DNA of 64,000 nt from Terrimonas sp937888905 (GTDB lineage Bacteria > Bacteroidota > Bacteroidia > Chitinophagales > Chitinophagaceae), in the NCBI GenBank assembly GCA_937888905.1, contig CALATA010000013.1:1-64000 (forward strand), given 5' to 3'. The position numbers and the translations under genes are program-made. The notes beneath the pieces were generated by a model. The model did not search any database, was not told the DNA's origin, and worked only from the letters and a program-made list of their open reading frames with translations. Position 1 is the stretch's first letter. The number at the start of each line of letters is the position of its first letter. Positions 59,930 to 64,000 of the stretch are shown piece after piece.

Positions 59930-62056
59930 TTACTGCACAATGAATTTGTTCGTTGAGCCCGCACCTGTTTCCTGCGTTACTCTTATCACATACACACCTT
60001 TCTGCAGTTCAGCAGTTTCAATCTGTTTGTTTTGACCAATCGTGCCTGTCCATTTACGTACCAGTTGTCCACCCTGGTTGTATATTTCGCCGGTATAAGT
60101 CTGTCTGCTGGCAGACGCGCCAGTATACAGCGTAACAGTCTGGCCACCTGTTACCAGCGTTGGGTTTACAGACGTAACCATCTGGCTGCCGAAATTGACC
60201 AGGTTGACGCGGCTATAGCTGTACCGGCCATCGTTGTCGATAATCTTCAACCTGTAGTATCCTTTCTCCATAAACGCCTTGGCGTTCACATCGGTGAAAG
60301 CATAGCTGCCGGACAAACCATTATTTACGGCTACCGTACCCACGACGGTAAATGCGTTGGAGGCAAACGCCGAGCGTTCGATCTCAAAACGGCTTACATT
60401 ATCCTGATGATCGGTTGACCAGTTCAGTTTCACGTCACGATCACTAACGGTAGCGTTGAATGACGTAAGTGTCAGCGGAAGTGTTGTTGCTGAAGGGAAC
60501 ACCAGCAGATACAGTGTTGCGTTTGCGCAAGCCACCGGTGATCCGTCATCACAAACCTGGTAAGGAAAGTTTACAGGTCCGCTGTACCCCGTTGCAGGAG
60601 TAAAGGTGTAGAATCCACTGGTACTGAGTAACAACGTTCCTCTACCTGAGATAGTCGTATTTTGAGCTGTAATCGTTTGCGGATTGCCTTCAGGATCGCT
60701 GTCATTGATTACAACACTGCCGGATACAGCTGTATTCAGTCTTGTACTGTTATAGTCGTCGGACGCCAGGGTGCCGTTGGCTCTTGCAGCCGGCAGGATG
60801 GTGATGATCTGGTAAGCCGTAGCTGTCTGCGGCGTTGGCGACGACAGATCGGCAACCTGGTAAATCAGCGTGTCGTAACCGGTATAACCGTTATTCGGCG
60901 TATAGGTGATGTTACCGTTGCTGCTGTTAACTGTTACGGTACCGTGCAAAGGAGCCTGCGTAATAGTAACAGATGATGCATTCAGCGACACAGAGGTATT
61001 ATTTCCGGCCTTGTCGTTTGCCAACGTATTCAGGGTCACTGCGGTGTTAATTGGCGTAGTAGCCATGTCTGTATTGGCAAAGGGCTTATTGGTGGTGGCA
61101 TTTGCATCGCTTACCGTAATGATCAGGTCAATAAGCGGGCAATCGGGCGACACTACACTTCCGGGACACATCGGTACGGAGAATTTGTACACTCCTACAA
61201 CCGCTGCGGTAAAGCTATAAGTACCATTGGCATTGATAACAGGTAATGCAGATGTGGGGTTGCCCGGCTTCGCTACCGCTGTGCCATACGTGGTGCCGGT
61301 GGGCTGGATATCGTTGGTACCAACATTACCGGTAACAGCCGTGTTTACGAACGTAGCATTGATATCCGGGGGAACGTTTACACAACGCGTGTAAGAAACA
61401 GACGTAAAGCCTAAAGTAACCGTGCTGGTATTGTTGGCATCTGCCTTACCGCTGGTCATCACGATCCTCGTTACCGGGCCGGGAATATTCAGCGTGATGC
61501 GGTTGGTGTTAACAGATGTACCTCCGGCAGTGTTGTTGCCTGTTAAGGTATTGCCGTTCGATATCACGATCGTACCCGAATTACCCGGGTCCGCCACGTT
61601 GTCGGAGAAGTTGGCGGCAGAGATCGTTATGGGCGTGGCTCCGTTGAAAGCCGTAATTCTAAGCTGGTCCTGGTTGTTAAGTCCGGCACAGCGCAAAGAG
61701 AAGTTGGTAACGGCTTCCGTAAAATCGATCGTGTACGTGGCGATGTTAGCGGTACCGGTGTTATTGGTATTATTAGGCTGTACATAGATATAGTTGCCCA
61801 CCGTGGCGTCGTTCTGGATCTGTATACCATTCCCCCACCTTGCCGTACCTGCTACACTACCGGTGAAGCTGAACATACCGCTGCTCAGGTTATTAATGGT
61901 GGCAGGCGCTGCATTACCGGAATTAAAGGCCGTGTTTAACGTGTAATTGGGGGTATTCAGGTTCGCTGTACCTCTCACAGTAGCCGGTGTGCATTGCGAA
62001 AATGCCACATTAAAACAACCTGCCAGTGAAAAGAGAATTGTGTAGAATTTTTTCAT
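59930..62056 (-). CDS. T9SS-sorted surface/secreted protein with Ig-like repeats
   Basis: A 708-residue protein with a signal peptide (about 1-20). Repeated beta-sandwich units carry cadherin/Ig-like patterns (TAVTLNTLANDKAGNNTSVSLN, GTVTVNSSNGNITYTPNNGYTGYDTLIYQVAD, and YTFTPATGYSGPVNFPYQVCDDGS). The C-terminal about 75 residues form a T9SS type A sorting domain (TYTGEIYNQGGQLVRKWTG...GVYVIRVTQETGAGSTNKFIVQ). It is exported by the type IX secretion system and attached to or released from the cell surface. Function unknown. Confidence 0.85.
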   Translation of the reverse strand: MKKFYTILFSLAGCFNVAFSQCTPATVRGTANLNTPNYTLNTAFNSGNAAPATINNLSSGMFSFTGSVAGTARWGNGIQIQNDATVGNYIYVQPNNTNNTGTANIATYTIDFTEAVTNFSLRCAGLNNQDQLRITAFNGATPITISAANFSDNVADPGNSGTIVISNGNTLTGNNTAGGTSVNTNRITLNIPGPVTRIVMTSGKADANNTSTVTLGFTSVSYTRCVNVPPDINATFVNTAVTGNVGTNDIQPTGTTYGTAVAKPGNPTSALPVINANGTYSFTAAVVGVYKFSVPMCPGSVVSPDCPLIDLIITVSDANATTNKPFANTDMATTPINTAVTLNTLANDKAGNNTSVSLNASSVTITQAPLHGTVTVNSSNGNITYTPNNGYTGYDTLIYQVADLSSPTPQTATAYQIITILPAARANGTLASDDYNSTRLNTAVSGSVVINDSDPEGNPQTITAQNTTISGRGTLLLSTSGFYTFTPATGYSGPVNFPYQVCDDGSPVACANATLYLLVFPSATTLPLTLTSFNATVSDRDVKLNWSTDHQDNVSRFEIERSAFASNAFTVVGTVAVNNGLSGSYAFTDVNAKAFMEKGYYRLKIIDNDGRYSYSRVNLVNFGSQMVTSVNPTLVTGGQTVTLYTGASASRQTYTGEIYNQGGQLVRKWTGTIGQNKQIETAELQKGVYVIRVTQETGAGSTNKFIVQ

Positions 62057-62275
62057 TTACTTTTTTTTGATTTAGACTTCTGTGTTTTATCTGATTTTAT
62101 CTGATCTCTCCTTTAAAACTTGTTCAAAATTCACAGGTTACAGCCAATCGCCTACCTCCACAGGTTTTTACATCTGCAGCTTTATTTTACAATGAAATCC
62201 AGCGAATAAAGTGGCTAAACTTGTAAAATTTTTCCCTGAAAATGGGGACGGATACTTGTTTGCTTTCGGGGGCCG

Positions 62276-62306
62276 CAAAGATAGACTACTCTAAGCTTTT
62301 TTACAA
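62276..62306 (-). promoter_or_regulatory. Promoter for the T9SS gene
   Basis: On the minus strand TTG (62306-62304) and TATCTTTG (62283-62276) are separated by 20 nt, matching the Bacteroidota -33/-7 consensus. The leader would be about 210 nt. The rest of the spacer 62057-62427 holds no gene. Confidence 0.5.
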
Positions 62307-62427
62307 TCGAATTATTTCGATAGCAGGTATAAATTTTTCTGAAGCTGGTTGCTGGAAGGATAGATATCAGCACGCTCACAACAATGTGCGATCACACAAT
62401 ATTGATCAGGAGATTAAATAAAGATGT

Positions 62428-64000
62428 TTACAGTAAGCCCGCCAACGGCAGGGAAAACCAGAAGATGCTTCCCTGATCGGCTTCGCTCTGCACGCCGATC
62501 TTTCCTCCGTGCCGCTCAACAATTTCGCGCGAGATATACAGGCCGATACCAAAACCCTTCACGAATCTTGTCTTCTCATTGTTGGCGCGGAAGAATCGGT
62601 CAAATACCAATGGCATCTCTTCAGGTGTTAAACCAATCCCTTCATCATGCACACTGATCTTTACCTGATCCTTTTCCACAACAGATGAGATGATGATCTT
62701 ACTTCCGTTTGGTGAGTATTTAACTGCGTTACCCACAAGATTGGCGAGCACCTGTTCGATTTTGGCAGCATCCGCCTCTACTAAAGCCGGCATCAACGGC
62801 GCATACTCAAGCATATGTGATGCAATCGTCACCTCGTTTTCATGACGTACGGCTTCAATCACCTCGCGTATATCAAATTTCTTTTTCTTTAATTCAATTT
62901 TGCCCTCTCCCGCCCTCGCCACATCAAGGAAGTCGCTGATCAGGGCGGTCATGCGATCCACCTGGCGCTTGGCGCGTATCATAATGTTGACGGCAGCAGC
63001 GTCGGCCGTCACGCATTCATTCAATTCCAATACCTGTATATATCCGCTCAATGAAGTGAGTGGTGTGCGCAATTCATGGCTGACGATCCCGATAAAATCA
63101 TTCCGGCGCTGCTCTTCCTCTTTACGTTGCGTGATATCGGCAATGGTGCCGTAGAAAGTAGTTTTTTGTCCGTCATCTCTTTTTAACGCGCGGCCGACTG
63201 ATCTTACCCAATGGAGCTTGCCGTCTGTTCTGCGGATGATGCGGTATTCCTGGTCAAACAGGATTTCCTGTTCAATGGAATCGCGCATAGCCCGTTCAAC
63301 ACGCGGAGCATCTTCTTCCATCATATTAAACCCATCGGCAGCGGTAATAACCGCATCAGGCGGAAAGCCGAATATTTCCCGGCAATACTCATTTACCGTA
63401 ACAACACCGGACGCAATGTCAAGGCTATACACTCCCAGCCGGGCTGCCTCTATGGTGAGTCGCAGGTTTTCCTCTTTCTCGTGAAGCTGGTGATTGAGAC
63501 CGATCAGTTCCTCCTCGATGATCAGCAGTTGATTATTCCTGGAGGCCAGTTCTGCTATACTTTGTTGCAGGGCTTCATTTGCCCTTGAAAGTCCTTCATT
63601 GGAAATGGCGAGTTTTTCGATAAGCGTCTGTTCTTCTTTTTCTTTGTGAAGAAGTTGAAGGCGGGCATCTATTCTCGCTGTTACATCGGTAGCACGGTGA
63701 AGGATACAATAGGTTTTGCCCGTTTCATCCGTTAAAGCCCTGTACTCGAAATCAAAATAACTTGTAGTAAGTAAGCCATTGGTTTCCAGTTGCGCGGGCA
63801 TATCCTGTGCGCGGTATGTTTGGCCGCTCCGCCACACGTCCTTCAGGATATCGATAAAGGGTTGGCCTGCCAGCTCGGGAACGCCTTCGATCAATCTCTT
63901 GCCGACGATACTCCGGTCTTTGCCGAAAAATCGCAGCATGGCATTGTTTACAAAACCGATATGTAAGTCCTCACTCGTAAAAATAGTCGTGGGGTCATCG
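62428..64000 (-). CDS. PAS-domain sensor histidine kinase, partial (runs off the window)
   Basis: The 503 residues from ATG 63939 continue upstream in frame to the window edge (PTTIFTSEDLHIGFVNNAMLRFFGK), so the gene is longer and its start is outside. Two PAS domains (about 1-100 and 155-260, the second with a PAC motif) precede HisKA (IVSHELRTPLTSLSGYIQVL, His at about 287) and HATPase_c (N box LVGNAVKYSP, G1 DEGIGLTPEE, G2 GFGIGLYI). A soluble hybrid-free kinase; no response regulator is adjacent. Chromosomal. Confidence 0.85.
   Translation of the reverse strand, partial: DDPTTIFTSEDLHIGFVNNAMLRFFGKDRSIVGKRLIEGVPELAGQPFIDILKDVWRSGQTYRAQDMPAQLETNGLLTTSYFDFEYRALTDETGKTYCILHRATDVTARIDARLQLLHKEKEEQTLIEKLAISNEGLSRANEALQQSIAELASRNNQLLIIEEELIGLNHQLHEKEENLRLTIEAARLGVYSLDIASGVVTVNEYCREIFGFPPDAVITAADGFNMMEEDAPRVERAMRDSIEQEILFDQEYRIIRRTDGKLHWVRSVGRALKRDDGQKTTFYGTIADITQRKEEEQRRNDFIGIVSHELRTPLTSLSGYIQVLELNECVTADAAAVNIMIRAKRQVDRMTALISDFLDVARAGEGKIELKKKKFDIREVIEAVRHENEVTIASHMLEYAPLMPALVEADAAKIEQVLANLVGNAVKYSPNGSKIIISSVVEKDQVKISVHDEGIGLTPEEMPLVFDRFFRANNEKTRFVKGFGIGLYISREIVERHGGKIGVQSEADQGSIFWFSLPLAGLL

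Overview
The window comes from a Bacteroidota genome, most likely a Chitinophagaceae/Sphingobacteriales-type organism. This is inferred from SusC/SusD genes, a T9SS-sorted protein, TAnnTTTG-type -7 boxes and a CTnDOT-like set of tra and mob genes. Nearly all of 1-58.1 kb reads as one integrative conjugative element (ICE) with cargo. Chromosomal genes resume to the right of a tRNA-Pro gene at 58.1-58.2 kb. The left end of the element is not visible.

Layout. 0-2 kb: a DUF6660 peptide and a DUF1345 membrane protein. 2-8 kb: DUF1896 and a giant methylase/helicase fusion (BmhA-like). 8-20.4 kb, accessory: an AraC regulator, MauE/DoxX protein, DUF6520 peptide and SusD-SusC-TlpA locus, then three tandem XRE regulators and two DUF1016/PDDEXK nucleases, one of them broken. 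20.4-27.7 kb: mobC, mobB and mobA, with a cargo block inside (HxlR regulator, two SnoaL-like proteins, a metallo-hydrolase, an ACR3-like transporter). 28.4-44.3 kb: the transfer operons (ParA, three DUF3408 proteins, MT-A70 methylase, TraD, then TraE-F-G-I-J-K-L-M-N-O-Q). 44.5-47.2 kb: small cargo (AraC, DHFR-like reductase) and a structured leader before a receiver-only response regulator. 47.5-53.9 kb: a minus-strand maintenance operon (ssb, DUF932, small proteins, PRTRC E, C, B and ThiF). 54.3-58.2 kb: two large serine recombinases and a small one without the catalytic serine, ending inside an antisense tRNA-Pro gene. 58.2-64 kb: tRNA-Pro remnants, tRNA-Pro(GGG), a DUF4397 lipoprotein, a T9SS protein and a PAS histidine kinase that runs off the window.

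Two signals stand out. First, traG (the VirB4 ATPase) is split inside its Walker A motif by a hairpin insert. A jump from a GGG codon over exactly 50 nt, ending on a GGA codon, would restore a perfect P-loop, the same geometry as the programmed translational bypass of phage T4 gene 60. Second, seven intergenic spacers carry arrays of a GCCA-centred heptamer (consensus near ACTGCCA) repeated every 10 bp. Each points towards a transfer, mobilisation or recombination gene and none lies before a cargo gene, which suggests an undescribed element-wide control site.

All functions are inferred from reading the sequence; no database search was run.
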